NCBI GenBank assembly: GCA_963575745.1
Contig: CAUYUJ010018566.1
Location: forward strand, 129,357-193,356
Length of the DNA: 64,000 nt
DNA from: Prorocentrum cordatum
Taxonomy: Eukaryota; Sar; Dinophyceae; Prorocentrales; Prorocentraceae
Direction of reading: 5' to 3'
Shown: positions 44,787-54,483 of the stretch, one piece after another
Numbering within the stretch: position 1 is the stretch's first letter
Layout: every line of letters starts with the position of its first letter
The notes under the pieces: generated by a model
What the model was told of the DNA's origin: nothing
The model's database searches: none
Seen by the model: only the letters and a program-made list of their open reading frames with translations
Position numbers and translations under genes: made by a program

Positions 44787-44869
44787 CCGCGCGGCCGCCC
44801 AACGAAACTGCTTGCGCCAAGACCGCAACAACAACACTCCACGAGGGCCTCTGAGTGAGTGCACTTGGA

Positions 44870-45015
44870 GCTGTCGCGAAGCCCTGGGAAGGGTCCCAGA
44901 GGGCTCAATCAGAACCCAGAGATCCGTCTTCGGTCGTCTTGGGTCTCTCTTAGGCTTTCCCCAGGGCCATCGGAAGAAACCAGGACGGCCCCAGGACAGC
45001 TTCAACAGGGCCGCC
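44870..45015 (+). repeat. CCAAGAGG-type tract, small member
   Basis: GAAGGGTCCCAGAGGGCTC, GTCTTGGGTCTCTCTTAGG and CCAGGACGGCCCCAGGACAG words of the family, in weak form. Confidence 0.5.
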
Positions 45016-45085
45016 GGAGGGACACAATTAGGATCACCCGGGAGGCTTCTGCCAGCTGATCTTGCGGCGGGAGACCGAGAGTTAT

Positions 45086-45491
45086 GAGGATGTCTCATGC
45101 GAAAGTGGCCTGAACAGGTCAGCTCTACGCGTCTCGGAAGCCACTGTTTCGAGGATGTCGCAGGCGACAGTGGCCAGACCGCCATGGGGCAGGGCACCTC
45201 CGAAGTCAGAGGTGCGAGGGCGTCTCAGGCGCAAGTGGCCTGAACACCGCATCTCGGGGAAGATCGGGGGTCAGACTACGTGAAGGCAGGGCGCATCACA
45301 GGTCAACGCTGCGAGTTTCTGCGCAGGCGGAACTGGCCAGCACATTTTGGGGCAGGGAAGAATATCAGAGGTCAGCGTTGCGAGGATGTCTCAGGATGAG
45401 GATGAGGAAGGTCATGCTGATGATAATGATTGCGATGGCGGCAGCCGCGCGGGAGGCAAAATCTGGCGGGGTAAATTTCGGCGGGAAGCAA
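45086..45491 (+). repeat. 406-bp direct repeat, right copy
   Basis: Partner of 42206-42611. The two copies frame the hydrolase gene and a 2.5-kb interval. The right copy overlaps the open upstream extension of the hydrolase frame. Confidence 0.85.
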
Positions 45492-45523
45492 GTGCGAGGA
45501 TGGCTCAGGCGATGGTGGCCAGA

Positions 45524-46498
45524 TTACTTCAACTCAAAGAATATCGGATCCCAGAATATCGGAGAGATGAGACGTGGACCCGGGGTGGGGGACCCACGCA
45601 GCCCGGCTATCACACCAAATGCCCGCCGCCATGCCCTGGTTTTCGCACCACATGCGGGCGACGAAATGCCCAGCCAGATTTCGTGTTCGACGAAGTCCTC
45701 ATACGTGCCCACGTACCCCCCGAGTACTCTGAGCGCCCGAGCTGGCTTAGTCCAGTCCTTCATCGGCGTAGGCTGGAACTGGTTGTACAGCATGCCCATC
45801 GCGCAACCCATGCTGAGCCCCCCGTTGAGTTCGCCAAGGAATATGACGCGCATGTTGTTGGTCGATGCCATGGTACACATGTCGACTAGGTCGAGGTTCC
45901 CGCGCCTGCCCATGTAAGCCTGCGGGTCGATTGGTCCCGTAGTCGACACTCGTGCCACAAGAGCGTCGCCGCCCTGTAACGGCTGAAGCTCCCCGTTGGG
46001 TCCCAAATGTGATCTCATTGGCTGATAGCCTGGAATGTGGCCGAGCGTCGCCAGCACCGCCGGCGTGGCTCCTGGCACGATATGCTCAGACTGCCGACAT
46101 ATGCTGACAACCGTACCTCCAGGAACTTGACCTGCAATCGCTTCGACGACTAACGTTTCGTAGAAGCGGCACCTCTCCGTGTGAGTTGGTTGTCTGCCCG
46201 AGTACTTAGTCATCAGCTGCTCGAAGTATGCGAAACACTCGACCGGCGGCCACACGCACCCATGGATCAGAAGAGCCGGCTTCTCTTGGACCACATCGAC
46301 GTCGCGCAACTCGAAACTGTTGAGAGGCAATATCGTGGCGCCAAGCTGTCGCAACGCTGGCCCACTATGCTGTTCCAGGAGATTTGTAGCCAAGTCCGAC
46401 ACGATCCAATCTACTAGTGCATATGACCCCGCCCGACTGGCGACGCCAGCCACTCTCGCCTGAATGTCAGCTGAGGCTGCCGCGCCGTCGCCCTGCAT
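45524..46498 (-). CDS. Unrecognised protein, 324 residues
   Basis: A complete minus-strand frame from ATG 46498 to TAA 45524, with natural amino-acid balance, few repeats and no low complexity, unlike almost every other frame here. Notable stretches: LVDWIVSDLATNLLEQHSG, LLIHGCVWPPVECFAYFEQL, RFYETLVVEAIAGQVPGGTV, NNMRVIFLGELNGGLSMGCA and RVLGGYVGTYEDFVEHEIWL. Neither a signal peptide nor a clear membrane segment is seen. TTTTTTGGCTCC with a following ATGCAG|GGC makes a strong acceptor overlapping the first ATG, so the true exon may start at 46492 and the ATG may be intronic. The frame is closed upstream at 46525. The C-terminal 50 residues are more Arg/Pro-rich and may be past a splice donor. 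I do not recognise the family; a host gene exon or an old integrated foreign gene are both possible. Confidence 0.5.
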   Translation of the reverse strand: MQGDGAAASADIQARVAGVASRAGSYALVDWIVSDLATNLLEQHSGPALRQLGATILPLNSFELRDVDVVQEKPALLIHGCVWPPVECFAYFEQLMTKYSGRQPTHTERCRFYETLVVEAIAGQVPGGTVVSICRQSEHIVPGATPAVLATLGHIPGYQPMRSHLGPNGELQPLQGGDALVARVSTTGPIDPQAYMGRRGNLDLVDMCTMASTNNMRVIFLGELNGGLSMGCAMGMLYNQFQPTPMKDWTKPARALRVLGGYVGTYEDFVEHEIWLGISSPACGAKTRAWRRAFGVIAGLRGSPTPGPRLISPIFWDPIFFELK

Positions 46499-46524
46499 GG
46501 AACCAGGAGCCAAAAAATGGCACT

Positions 46525-46865
46525 ACGCTGCTCGGGTCCCTGGTGCTGAGGCGGAGGACGAGGGGCCCCTCACCCCCGTCGTCCCGAGGACGCTCGGCGT
46601 CTGGGCCCTCGCCAAAAATGCCCCGCCAGATTTCGCTTCCCATAATGCCCGCCCTCTCGCCGGGGGGGGGGGCGCGGAGCTGGGACAGGAAAGGCCCTCG
46701 CCGTCGCGAGGCAGCCACCAATGAATCCACTCCCGCTGCTCCACTGCGCGAGCGTCGCGGTCAGCTCTCGCCGCCCAACTACCACAGCTCCCGCCGCGCA
46801 AACGGATTCGGGATCTGCAGCTTTCGCCGCAGCTAGGGCTACCACGCAGCTTACGCCACAGCAGA
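46525..46865. other. Unique GC-rich sequence
   Basis: Holds CCCCGCCAGATTTCGCTTCC at about 46622, a short word also found near 42886 and 45672. No gene recognised. Confidence 0.4.
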
Positions 46866-46867
46866 AA

Positions 46868-47030
46868 CGGATGGTGATGATTATGATGATGTTGATGATG
46901 AAGATGATGCTGATGATGATGATGCTTTTGATGATGATGATGTTGATGATGGTGATGCTGCTGATGATGATGATCTTAAAGGTGAGGACGACGATGACAA
47001 TGATGATGATGATGCTGATGATGACAATAA
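46868..47030 (+). repeat. GAT triplet array
   Basis: GATGAT/ATGATG with GCT and TTT variants; orientation as at 29.8-31.7 kb. Confidence 0.9.
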
Positions 47031-47089
47031 GGAGGAGGAGGAAAAGGAGGAGAAGCAGGGGGAGGAGCAGCAGGATGAGGAGGAGGAGG
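47031..47089 (+). repeat. GGA microsatellite up to the gap
   Basis: GGA run ending exactly at the assembly gap. Confidence 0.9.
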
Positions 47090-47189
47090 NNNNNNNNNNN
47101 NNNNNNNNNNNNNNNNNNNNNNNNNNNNNNNNNNNNNNNNNNNNNNNNNNNNNNNNNNNNNNNNNNNNNNNNNNNNNNNNNNNNNNNNN
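47090..47189. other. Assembly gap, 100 N
   Basis: Exactly 100 unknown bases, the usual placeholder for a gap of unknown size. Confidence 1.
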
Positions 47190-47395
47190 CGAAAAAGAAT
47201 GCCACGTTCGATGAGAAAGGATGCTTACCCCTTCGGGCCCAAGGAGACCAGGGTGTCCGACACCTACGCAGCGCCTCGTTTTGCGGCGGACAACCTTCAA
47301 AACCTCGCCGACACATGATTCAAAGTCTGGCGCGAAAGCGCAGGTATCACAGATTGCGCAGTATGACTGCTTCTCTTATGCTACTCATCCTGCTG
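47190..47395. other. Unique spacer
   Basis: GTGTCCGACACCTACGCAGC and CGCCTCGTTTTGC (47254-47284) resemble GCGTCCGACACCCCTGCAGG and GGCTCCTTTTGCC at 47958-47992; a short dispersed repeat is likely. Confidence 0.4.
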
Positions 47396-47510
47396 CTGCT
47401 GTTCCTGCTGCTGTTCCTCCTCCTCCTCCTCCTCTTCCTCGTCATCCTCCTCCTCCTCCTCCTCCTCCTCCTCCTCCTCCTCCTGGTCATCCTCCTCCTC
47501 CTCCATTCTC
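47396..47510 (+). repeat. CTG then CCT microsatellite
   Basis: Four to five CTG triplets followed by a CCT run. Confidence 0.95.
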
Positions 47511-47527
47511 ATCATCAACATCATCAC

Positions 47528-47572
<45 letters not shown>

Positions 47573-47640
47573 AACCATCATCATCAGCATCAGCATCATC
47601 ATCAACATCAGCATCATCATCATCATCAACAACAACCTCG
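47511..47640 (+). repeat. CAT triplet array
   Basis: CAT/ATC array directly after the CCT run. Confidence 0.95.
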
Positions 47641-48230
47641 TCATTCCTCCTGTTCGTCATCGATGTTTCACGCTCCACATCCTCCTCCTCCCCCTCATCC
47701 ACCACCTGCAAGCAAGTACACTTGAGGCAACGAGTGAAGAAAAACTCGCCTGAGAAGCGTGAGCCACCTTCCGTGCAAAATCTTGGGCTACCGCTGGGCC
47801 AGCCCTGTCAGTACAGCATCCTGCGCGCACACGGGGCTAGAGCTTAACCAGCTTCCCGAAAGATACGGAAGAAACTCTAGGCCAGGCAAGCGAGGAAAGG
47901 TTCCAGAATGGTCGGTACATCTGTACGAACCCTGCCTCCGTGGGTCCAAACGAGAGTCGGGCGTCCGACACCCCTGCAGGGGCTCCTTTTGCCGAGAATG
48001 TGCTTCAATGTTTTGAGCACCCGCAAGTTGTCTCGAAAGGCTGGCCCGCTGGTGCAGGGAGCACGTGCGATTGCTTCCCAGTCCGACCCACATACTGCGA
48101 TAGAGTAGGTAAGTTACTGCGCCTGCAATGTTGAAGGCATGCGTGACCAGTTGGATAAACGGGACATGTGTGCCTAGTCGTCGACAGCATGGAAGATCAT
48201 TGAGGATCCTCACATGCTCCATTCTCGTCG
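47641..48230. other. Unique sequence, no gene recognised
   Basis: Lower GC and non-repetitive. Frames on both strands are short. CCTGCAGGGG at 47969-47978 is a small palindrome. I see no RNA gene. Confidence 0.4.
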
Positions 48231-48339
48231 CCATCATCATCATCCACCCTACTTTGGCCTGCATCACCAATCTCATCCTGCAGTATTATCCCTCCTGCCT
48301 CATCCAACATCCTCCTCAGCCTCTTAGATTTATCCTCTT

Positions 48340-48455
48340 GCTCCTCCCCCTCCTCCTCCTCCTCCTCCTCCTCCTCCTCCTCCTCGTCCTCCTCATCTTC
48401 CTCCTCCTCCTCCTCCTCCTCCTCCTCCTCCTCCTCCTCCTCCTCCCCCTCCTCC
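48340..48455 (+). repeat. CCT microsatellite
   Basis: CCT run, followed at 48505-48600 by a purine-rich GGA/GAA stretch. Confidence 0.95.
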
Positions 48456-48624
48456 CCACACCGCCCTCTTGTCAACCCCCGCGCACGCGCTCCGATGCGC
48501 AGGGGGAAGAGGAGGAGGAGGAGGAGAAGTTGAAAAAAGAAGAAGGAGACGAAGAAGCAAGAAAGACAAAGGAGATGGAAAGAGGGGGGAGAAAGGAGAG
48601 AAGGGGTCTGAACTTCCCTACAGA

Positions 48625-48750
48625 TCCTCCTCATCCTCCCTCCTCCTCCTCCTCCTCCGCCTCCTCCTCCTCCTCCTCCTCCTCCTCCTCCTCCTCCTCT
48701 TCCTCCTCCTCCTCCTCCTCATCCCTCTCCTCCTCCTCCTCCACTCCTTC
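48625..48750 (+). repeat. CCT microsatellite, left edge of composite copy 2
   Basis: CCT run that abuts block A at 48751. Confidence 0.95.
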
Positions 48751-49785
48751 CACTTACAAAATAACTCCTCCCTGTCGCACCCCGCGGCAAGTTTTTAGGG
48801 CGGGCCAGGCGTTTCGCCTGAGACGTCCTCACCAATAATGACTCTGAAGCTTCAAATGGCAAGAGCTTCACAGATGTAGGGCGGTTTGTTTTCAATATGT
48901 GGCGCTCGCCTTAGCGCCGCGCACATTCGCCTTAGAAAATTACAAGGGTTTCACGGATTCAAGACGGGTGGTTTTCAAACTGTGGCTCTCGCCTTAGCGC
49001 CGCGTACATTCGTTTTTACAGTTGCAAGAGTTTCACGGATTGAGAGCGGGTCGTTTTCCAACTGTAGCTCTCGCCTAGGCGCGGGGCACATTCGTTTCAA
49101 ACATTTGCAAGGGTTTCACGGATTGAGGGCGGGTCGTTTTCAGAATGTGGTTCTCGCCTTAGCGCCGCGCACATTCATTTCGAAAAAAATGCAAGAGTTT
49201 GACGGATTGAGGGCGAGTCGTTTTCAACATGTGGCTCTCGCATTAGCGCCACGCACATTCGTTTTCAACATGTGCAAGAAGTTTTACGGATTGAGGGCGG
49301 TTCCTTTTCGAAATGTGGCTCTCGCCTTAGCGCCGCGTACATTCGTTTTTACCATTTGCAGAGTGTCAAAGGTTGAGAGCGGGTCGTTTTCAAAATGTTG
49401 CTCTCGCCTTAGCGCCGCGCGCATTCGTTTTCAAAATTCGCAAGAGTTACACGGACTCCCATGACCAACGTACCAGGAATTGTGTCTCGGAATGATCCAT
49501 GACTATGCGGGTGCAACAGGTATGTTGGCTCGCGGTGTCGAAGTCCCAAGAATGGCGTTCTGGCACGATTCCAGATCGTCAGGACGCGGCAGTCAGGTTG
49601 ACCCGTAGCGTGGAAATCCCGAGAACAATGTTTGGGCATGCTTCGAGGTCTGCAGACGGTTGTCTTCCAACGAGGCAGTTCCCTCAATCTAAATGAACCG
49701 TTGTAGGGGTCTGTGAAGAGGGAGCTTGGAGGGAGGGTGAATTCCAACATCGTTGATGACTCTTGGGCTTACACTGGTCCTCCTC
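48751..49785 (+). repeat. Composite repeat, copy 2 (blocks A-B-C)
   Basis: Block A (48751-48860) has CTCCCTGTCGCACCCCG, GGCGTTTCGCC and GACTCTGAAGCTTC. Block B (48860-49450) is about seven units of ~82 bp with GTTTCACGGATTGAG and CTCTCGCCTTAGCG. Block C (49450-49785) shares GCAACAGGTATGTT, AACGGTTGTCTTCCAA/GACGGTTGTCTTCCAA, GAGGCAGTTCCCTCA and TTCCAACATCGTTGATGA with copy 1. A 192-codon frame across block B has a 27-28 residue repeat (NVALALAPRTFVF) and is regarded as repeat translation. Confidence 0.85.
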
Positions 49786-50230
49786 CTCCTCCTCCTCCTC
49801 CTCCTCCTCTTCCTCCTCCTCCTCCTTCTCCTCCTCCACCTCATCCTCCGCCTCCTCTTCCTACTCCTCTTCCTCCTCCTCTTCCTCCTCCTCCTTCCTC
49901 CTCTCTTTCCTCCTCCTACTCCATCTTGTCTCATCCTATCCTGATCTTTTGATCCTCCTCCTCCTCCGCCTCCTCATCCTCCTTTGGTCTTCCTCCCTCC
50001 TCTCCTCCCTTCCATCCTCCTCCTCTTCCTCCTCTTCTCCTCCTCTCCACCTCCTCTTACTCCTTCTCCTTCTCTATCCTCCTCGTACTCCATCTTGTAT
50101 CTTCCTCATCCTCATCTTCTTCTGATCCTCCTCCTCCGATTCATCCTCTTCCGATTTCCTCCTCCTCCTCCTCCTCCTCCTCCTCCTCCTCCTCCTCCTC
50201 CTCCTCCTCCTCCTCCTCCTCCTCCTTCCC
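49786..50230 (+). repeat. CCT/CTT microsatellite, right edge of composite copy 2
   Basis: Imperfect CCT with CTT, then a pure CCT run at 50158-50226. Unlike copy 1, no second block A follows. Confidence 0.95.
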
Positions 50231-50904
50231 CCCCCCCCGCGCGGAATGGGACCCGCCGCGGGGTTGGGCCCGCCTCGCCGTGGTGCCGGGCGTGCCGTGC
50301 CCCTCGCTGTCCGGGTAGACCTCCAACACGCCCGCCTCGCAGGGGGGGGGAGGGCGTGGGCCCGAGCTTTCCTCACAGAGGATAGGGGTGCAGAAAGAGG
50401 AAGAGACGGAGGAGGAGGAGGAGGAGGAGGAGGAGCAGGAGGAGGAGGAGGAGGAGGAGGACCCCCTCCCCCTCCAACTTTATGGTGGTGGTGGCGGGAA
50501 ACAAGGAGGAAGAGACGGAGCAAGCCTGCACGCGCACGAACTTCGGGAGCCATTTGCCCATCACGCCGCCGCCACGGACCTGAAGGACGCTCGCGTAAGC
50601 CTCGTCCACCATGGCTGCGCACCCTCCCGCACTCGCCTCTGTTGCCACGCCAGGATGGGGGGACCAAGGGGGCTGGCGAAGGGGCCACGGTCTGGTCCAG
50701 AAACAACTTGCGGGCGGCGCTTGAAGGGAGGGGAGGGCGGAGGGGGAAGAACGGAAGAGGGAGGGAGGAAGAGGGAAGAGGACAGGAGGATAGAGGAGGA
50801 AGGGGGAGGAGGGAGGCGAGAGAGCACCCAAGATTTGTTCCACCAAAGGTACGAGGGAAAGCAGAGAGGCAGAACGGAGGAGGCAGGAGGAAGGCGGAAC
50901 AGCG
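50231..50904. other. GC-rich and GGA-rich sequence without a supported gene
   Basis: Contains GGA runs at 50410-50462 and purine-rich tracts at 50725-50820. Overlapping frames on both strands follow the composition. Confidence 0.4.
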
Positions 50905-51507
50905 TCAGCGACGAGGCCGGAGTTGCCCATGGCAAACGTCCCCAGCACCCCCGTGAGACGTTGAGGCTGGGGCCGCAAAACAGGATACAGGGGGGATTCG
51001 GCCCAGAACGCTTGTCCTGGAGCCACAGCACGGCAGGCCGCTGCTCGACGATGGGCGTAGAAGCGCGGGTGGGGAGGGTAAAGCCCCACACCACCGCGTG
51101 GCCCTCAGAGAAACCGCCAGGCATTCGGCCAAACGTGCCCTCTGCGATGCCGCCAGGGATGCCGACGCGCCCTCCAAGATGTGCTGGGCATAGCTTCAGG
51201 CACGGCATGATCACCCGAGCGTTGGCAATCACAGGCCCTTCTCTGGGAAGGGATCCTCGTGGGACGTGGCCTCTAGGCGAAGTAGGTTGGGGGGCTGCAG
51301 GTGGAGAAGGATGTGGAAGACCTGGAGACCGACGGCACGGTGGCCGATCCCGCTACTACCCAGGAGCGGCTCGCGACAGGTGCCCCCGAAGCGGACTGGA
51401 CGGGCGCCCATGCGAGGCGCTCCAGAGGGAGCCTCCCGACATCGGTTTGCTACCATTCGTTTCAATCCTGCGCCAGCACGTGACCAGCAAATCGGCCTCC
51501 TGTGCAC
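50905..51507 (-). pseudogene. Coding-like minus-strand region, unrecognised
   Basis: Minus-strand frames read naturally and appear to continue each other across frame changes: AGLKRMVANRCRE and LQVFHILLHLQPPNLLRLEA in the first (51507-51229), then VIANARVIMPCLKLCPAHLG, GRVGIPGGIAEGTFGRM and GHAVVWGFTLPTR in the second (51232-50561). The change lies near 51230, where the first ends and the second opens. It could be a host exon with an intron, or a relic. No family is recognised, and the plus strand is also open. Confidence 0.3.
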
Positions 51508-51589
51508 CAGGGCCAGAATCCCACCAGCACCCTGGGCGGAACTGGTTTAGCGGGTGTCCTCTTCCAACCCCCCAGTCTTCTCCTTCGGG

Positions 51590-52300
51590 GAAGAATTGAT
51601 CATTATTCCCCAATAATAAACACCCCCTCCCCCACCCGATCGGCACCCAACCCATACCCAATCGGGCACCCGTGTGGGCCCTCCCCCAACATCCCTTGCA
51701 AAAACCATACTCGTACACTTTGCCTCAAAAATTGGAGCATGCGCGGGGGCCTTGCGACAATTTTGCAGTGGTTTGTGACAGGGACGGCGGGGGTGTTGGC
51801 TTGTTGCTTGCTGCGCGCAGGCCAACACACACACACACACACACACACACTCACCATCCCTTGGAAAAAATATAAAATGCATTTGTCACCAAAAATCTGG
51901 ACCATGCGCGGACGCCCCGCGATCAATTTGCATTGGTTTTGACAGGGACGGCAGGGGGGAGGCAGATCGCCTCCTGTGTGCAATACCAACACCCCCAGCA
52001 CATCCTACAAAAAACGCCACAACATTCACTATGCACTAAAGTCTGGGTCATGCGCGAACGCCTCGCGCTCACTTTGGATGTTGAAAGAGGATGGCGGGGG
52101 TGGCGGCACATTGCCTGCTGCGCGCCGGCCCACCATCCCTTCCAAAAGAGAGCAAGCAAACTCGTTTTGCCGGGGACGGCAGCGGGAACGGCATATTGCA
52201 TGCAGCGCACAGGCCCAGCATCCGCGTCAAAAACAAATGCAAGGCGATCATGAGCGCACACCCGCACACAACAAACCCGCCGTCATTTTGCATTGGTTTT
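51590..52300. repeat. Diverged ~110-160-bp tandem repeat
   Basis: Four units carry a 'CTGG(A/G)(C/T)CATGCGCG' core (51740, 51898, 52045, and weaker later), 'GACGGCGGGGG/GACGGCAGGGG', and 'CATCCCTT(G/C)(G/C)AAAA'. A CA dinucleotide run lies at 51826-51850. Confidence 0.7.
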
Positions 52301-52645
52301 TGAAAACGACGGCGGGATGTACAACGTATTGCCCAACATGGAGCATCTGGCGCTCGTGGCGCAGCTGGCATGCGCGGCGCACCTCGCGGGGTTCGCGCAC
52401 GTAGCTGGCGTATGCACTGATTCCCGATGGTTGTCGATGGCGGCCCCTGTCCATGCTGAGACCCGGGTGCTACTCATTTGCTGGGAGGGCAGGTGGGAAT
52501 GAGCGAGACGGTGCCTTGTCGGTGTCTTGACCCATCCGCCCATAACCCGTACACCTGGGTCTGGAGGGGAGGGGCCGCGGATCGTGAGAGCGTCCAAGAA
52601 GGCATCGGCTAGAACGCAAAAAACAACTGATATTACTTCGGTTGT
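52301..52645. other. Unique sequence, weak coding signal
   Basis: A short plus-strand frame (52293-52502) reads MYNVLPNMEHLALVAQLACA. No family, start context or neighbours support it. Confidence 0.25.
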
Positions 52646-52975
52646 GGGCCAATTTGGGCCCATTGGGGCCTCCTCATGGGGATACTTTAGTCTTCCCCTT
52701 CTTTGTTCCAAGACGGCCCCGAGATGGCCCCCCAGGCTCCAATGAGTGCCCAAGGGGGCCCCAAAAGGCGCCCAGGGGGCCCCAAGGGGCCCCCAAGGGA
52801 TTCCCAAGAGGCCCCCAGGAGACCCCGCGAGGCCCCAAGAGTTCCCTCGAGGCACCCAAAACGATCCAAGAGGCCCGGACCGCCAAGAGGCCCCCAAGAC
52901 GCCCCAACAGTAGTCCAAGAAGATCTTCAGAGCCATCCGAAGAGACCCCGAGCGGCATCCAAGAGGCCTCTGGCC
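52646..52975 (+). repeat. CCAAGAGG-type repeat tract
   Basis: CCCCAAAAGGCGCCC, GGCCCCAAGAGTTCC and GGCCCCCAAGACGCC words of the dispersed family. Confidence 0.8.
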
Positions 52976-52989
52976 TTTCTGCTCGCACT

Positions 52990-53335
52990 CCTCCTTTTCG
53001 TCATCCTCCTCTTCCTCCTCCTCCTCCTCGTCCTCCTCCTCTTCCTCTCCTCCTCCTCCTCCACCCTCCTCCTCCTCCTCCTCCTCCTCCTCCTCTTCCT
53101 CCTCCCCTCGTCCTCTCCTCCTCCTCCTCCTCCTCCTCCTCCTCCTCCCTCCTTCCCCTCCTTCCTCCTCCTCCTCTTCCTCCTCCTCCTCCTTCCCTCC
53201 TCCTCCTCCTCCACCTCCTCTCCTCCTCCCCTCCTCATCCTCCTCCCTTCTTCTCTCTCCTCCTCCTCCTCCTCCTCCTCCTCCTCCTCCTTCTCCTCCT
53301 CTTCCTCCGCCTTCTCCTCCTCCTCTATTCCTTGT
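52990..53335 (+). repeat. CCT microsatellite
   Basis: CCT run with CTTC and CCCTC interruptions, leading directly into block A. Confidence 0.95.
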
Positions 53336-53425
53336 TTTTTCCTTATAACCTGTCGCACACCGAGGCCGGTCGAAAGGGCGGGCCGGCCGTTTCGCCTCAG
53401 ACTTGTGACCCCGATGCTGAATTAT
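53336..53425 (+). repeat. Block A, fourth copy (diverged)
   Basis: ACCTGTCGCACACCGAGGCC, then AGGGCGGGCCGGCCGTTTCG and CCTCAGACTTGTGA. As in the other three cases it follows a CCT run. Confidence 0.75.
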
Positions 53426-53489
53426 CTTGGCGAAAGACGCAACCGTACGCAAGTGTGAGAACCGCAGGGCAGGCGGGACGACGCAAGGG

Positions 53490-54462
53490 GAATCCCCAAT
53501 GGGGCCACGAACCGTGCGAGGGGTACGCCAAAATGGCGTGGGGCTGCCATGCGAACCCTGCCACTAGGGCCTTCGGTGGAGCTCCCTATGGGGCCACGAA
53601 CCGTGTGAGGGATGCGCCACAATACGGCTGGGCCACCTCGCTAACCCTGCCATTGGGGCCTTCGGTGGGGCTCTCTGTGGGGCCACGAACCGCGTGAGGG
53701 GTGCGCCAACAGGAGGCGGGGCCGCCATGCGAACCCTGCCACTGCGGCCTTCGGTGGAGCTCCCTATGGGGCCACGAACCGTGTGAGGGGCGCGCCAACA
53801 TGAAGCGAGGCCGCCATGCGAACCCTGCCGCCGGGGCCTTCGGTGGAGCCCCCTAGGGGCCACGAACCGTGTGAGGGGTGCGCCAACATGAGGCGAGGCC
53901 GCCATGCGAACCCTGCCACTGGGGCGTTCGGTGAAACTTCCTATGGGGCCACGAACCGTGTGAGGGATGCCCCGCTATGGCGCGGGGCCGCAGTGCGAAC
54001 CCTGCCATTGGGGCCTTCGGTGGCGCTCCTTGTGGGGCCACGAACTGTGTAAGGGGTGCGCCAAAATGGGGCGGGGCCGCCATGCGAACCCTGCCATTGG
54101 GGCCTTCGGTGGAGCTCCCTGCCAACATGCGGGGCCGCCATGCGAACCCTGCCGTTGGGGCATTCGGTGGAGCTCCCTATGGGGCCACGAACCGTGTGAG
54201 GGGCGCGCCAAAAACTGCGCGGGGCCGCCATGCGAACCCTGCCACTGGGACCTTCGGTGGAGCTCCCTGGCGCCACGAACCGTGTAAGGGGTGCGCCAGA
54301 ATCAACGGGGCCGCCATGCGAACCCTGCCACGGGGGCCTTCGGTGGAGCTCTCTGCGGGGCCACGAACCGTGTAAGGGGTGCGCCAAAACGCGGGGCCGC
54401 AGTGCGAACCCTGCCACTGGAGTCTTTGGTGGAGCTCCCTTTGGGGCCACGAAACGCTGCAC
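53490..54462 (+). repeat. 89-bp satellite, ~11 units
   Basis: GGGGCCACGAACCGTG starts at 53501, 53590, 53679, 53768, 53856, 53945, 54034, 54181, 54269, 54357 and 54443 (spacing 86-89, with one truncated unit at 54121-54180). Each unit has GCCGCCATGCGAACCCTGCC and TTCGGTGGAGCTCC. Frames through it are repeat translations. Confidence 0.95.
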
Positions 54463-54483
54463 TGTGTAGGGGAGGAGGAGGAG
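54463..54483 (+). repeat. Target-site duplication of the LINE, left
   Basis: Twenty-one bases, TGTGTAGGGG followed by GGA triplets, identical to 57385-57405. Confidence 0.75.

Noticed and set aside
48886-49464. 192-codon protein with 27-residue repeats
   Set aside because: The 81-82-base array gives open frames on both strands, units drift in length, and the copy at 6.3 kb breaks the frame.
53422-54462. Repeated-peptide gene on the minus strand (RFVAP...GSHGG)
   Set aside because: Unit length is 88-89 bases, not a multiple of three, so frames change between units; it is a satellite.
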